A stretch of 64,000 bases of DNA from Seramator thermalis. Lineage in GTDB: Bacteria; Bacteroidota; Bacteroidia; Bacteroidales; Dysgonomonadaceae. The notes beneath the pieces are model-generated. The model was given only the letters and a program-made list of their open reading frames with translations, was not told the DNA's origin and ran no database searches. The stretch spans positions 62,001-126,000 of the forward strand of contig NZ_RXHS01000009.1 in NCBI RefSeq assembly GCF_004138125.1. The letters are read 5' to 3'. This document shows positions 63,589-64,000 of this stretch, one piece after another. Both the position numbers and the translations under genes were made by a program. The first letter of the stretch is position 1. Every line of letters starts with the position of its first letter.

Positions 63589-64000
63589 ATGTTTTCAGGA
63601 ATTGTGGAAGAAGCTGCAACCGTAGTTGCACTAAACAGAAATAAAAGCAATCTCGATATTACGCTTACGTGCTCGTTTGTCAACGAATTGAAAGTTGATC
63701 AGAGCGTATCGCATAACGGCGTATGTCTCACGGTAGTAAAAATAGAAGATAATACCTACACCGTTACGGCCGTACAGGAAACACTTGATCGTTCGAATCT
63801 CGGAATATTGAGGCCCGGCAGCAAAGTTAACGTAGAACGAAGCATGATGATGAATGGCCGACTGGATGGGCACATCGTGCAGGGGCATGTAGATCAGACA
63901 GCCGTATGTACGGATGTTGTGGAAGCTGACGGTAGCTGGTACTACACATTTGAATATGCTTTCAACCCGGAAATGGCAAAGCGGGGATATTTAACTGTGG
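63589..64000 (+). CDS. ribE: riboflavin synthase alpha chain, partial at window end
   Basis: The first 137 codons of riboflavin synthase, which dismutates two 6,7-dimethyl-8-ribityllumazines to riboflavin and 5-amino-6-ribitylaminouracil. The N terminus MFSGIVEEAATVVALNRNKS and the duplicated lumazine-binding half-domain are clear: SVSHNGVCLTVVKIED, TVTAVQETLDRSNLG, VNVERSMMMNGRLDGHIVQG (HIVQGHVD ends the first barrel). The second barrel has begun when the sequence is cut at 64000. The start is 42 bases after the M13 peptidase stop. Confidence 0.93.
   Translation, partial: MFSGIVEEAATVVALNRNKSNLDITLTCSFVNELKVDQSVSHNGVCLTVVKIEDNTYTVTAVQETLDRSNLGILRPGSKVNVERSMMMNGRLDGHIVQGHVDQTAVCTDVVEADGSWYYTFEYAFNPEMAKRGYLTV

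Overview
The window looks like chromosome from a Bacteroidales bacterium (phylum Bacteroidota). The evidence is a Bacteroides-type serine palmitoyltransferase, a DUF4296 lipoprotein, an OstA-like protein next to a SurA-type foldase and MutL, IleRS with a PGIHH signature, and more than twenty copies of the Bacteroidota -7 promoter box TAnnTTTG placed shortly upstream of genes. About 45 protein genes, three tRNAs (Gly-GCC, Leu-TAA, Ser-GCT) and about a dozen intrinsic terminators can be supported. I cannot name the species.

Layout: 1-2.8 kb holds a secreted beta-propeller protein and a decayed group II intron lying against the guaB terminator. 2.8-10.3 kb holds guaB, a 2-Cys peroxiredoxin, spt (sphingolipid synthesis), ferritin, a TraB/GumN lipoprotein and a 23S rRNA uracil methyltransferase. 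10.3-11 kb has a possible small RNA and two tRNAs. 11-19.2 kb carries a Rieske-like lipoprotein, an aldo/keto reductase, an envelope/repair run (surA-ostA-small membrane protein-mutL) and an MFS transporter. 19.3-30.9 kb carries ppdK, the dksA-like/lspA/DUF4296 unit, ileS, two tandem EEP-fold hydrolases and an aspartate aminotransferase.

31.9-39.4 kb is an integrated mobile element of about 7.5 kb in the 3' end of tRNA-Ser. It is bounded by a 13-bp direct repeat and has a tyrosine integrase, a coiled-coil protein, an HTH protein, a RepA/AAA-type ATPase, a Toprim/zinc-ribbon primase-like protein, an iteron-like repeat block between these two, a GRPxGSKNK protein of the kind found beside phage terminases, and a terminal lipoprotein. 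No relaxase, capsid or large terminase is visible. The arrangement (int, small HTH, helicase/primase, possible terS) resembles a phage satellite (PICI-like) or an autonomously replicating integrative element, and it is the most interesting part of the window.

39.6-64 kb is core again: mltG; a six-gene run aroQ-pyk-O-methyltransferase-rbfA-FtsX permease-ugd; nifJ; an osmotic-stress group (otsAB fusion, MscS channel, GH15 hydrolase); ansA; an OsmC-like protein; a Gfo/Idh oxidoreductase with a sugar isomerase; dapA; an M13 peptidase; and the start of riboflavin synthase, cut by the window edge. A 47-bp intergenic repeat occurs in two gaps, with a shorter third copy beside the mobile element.
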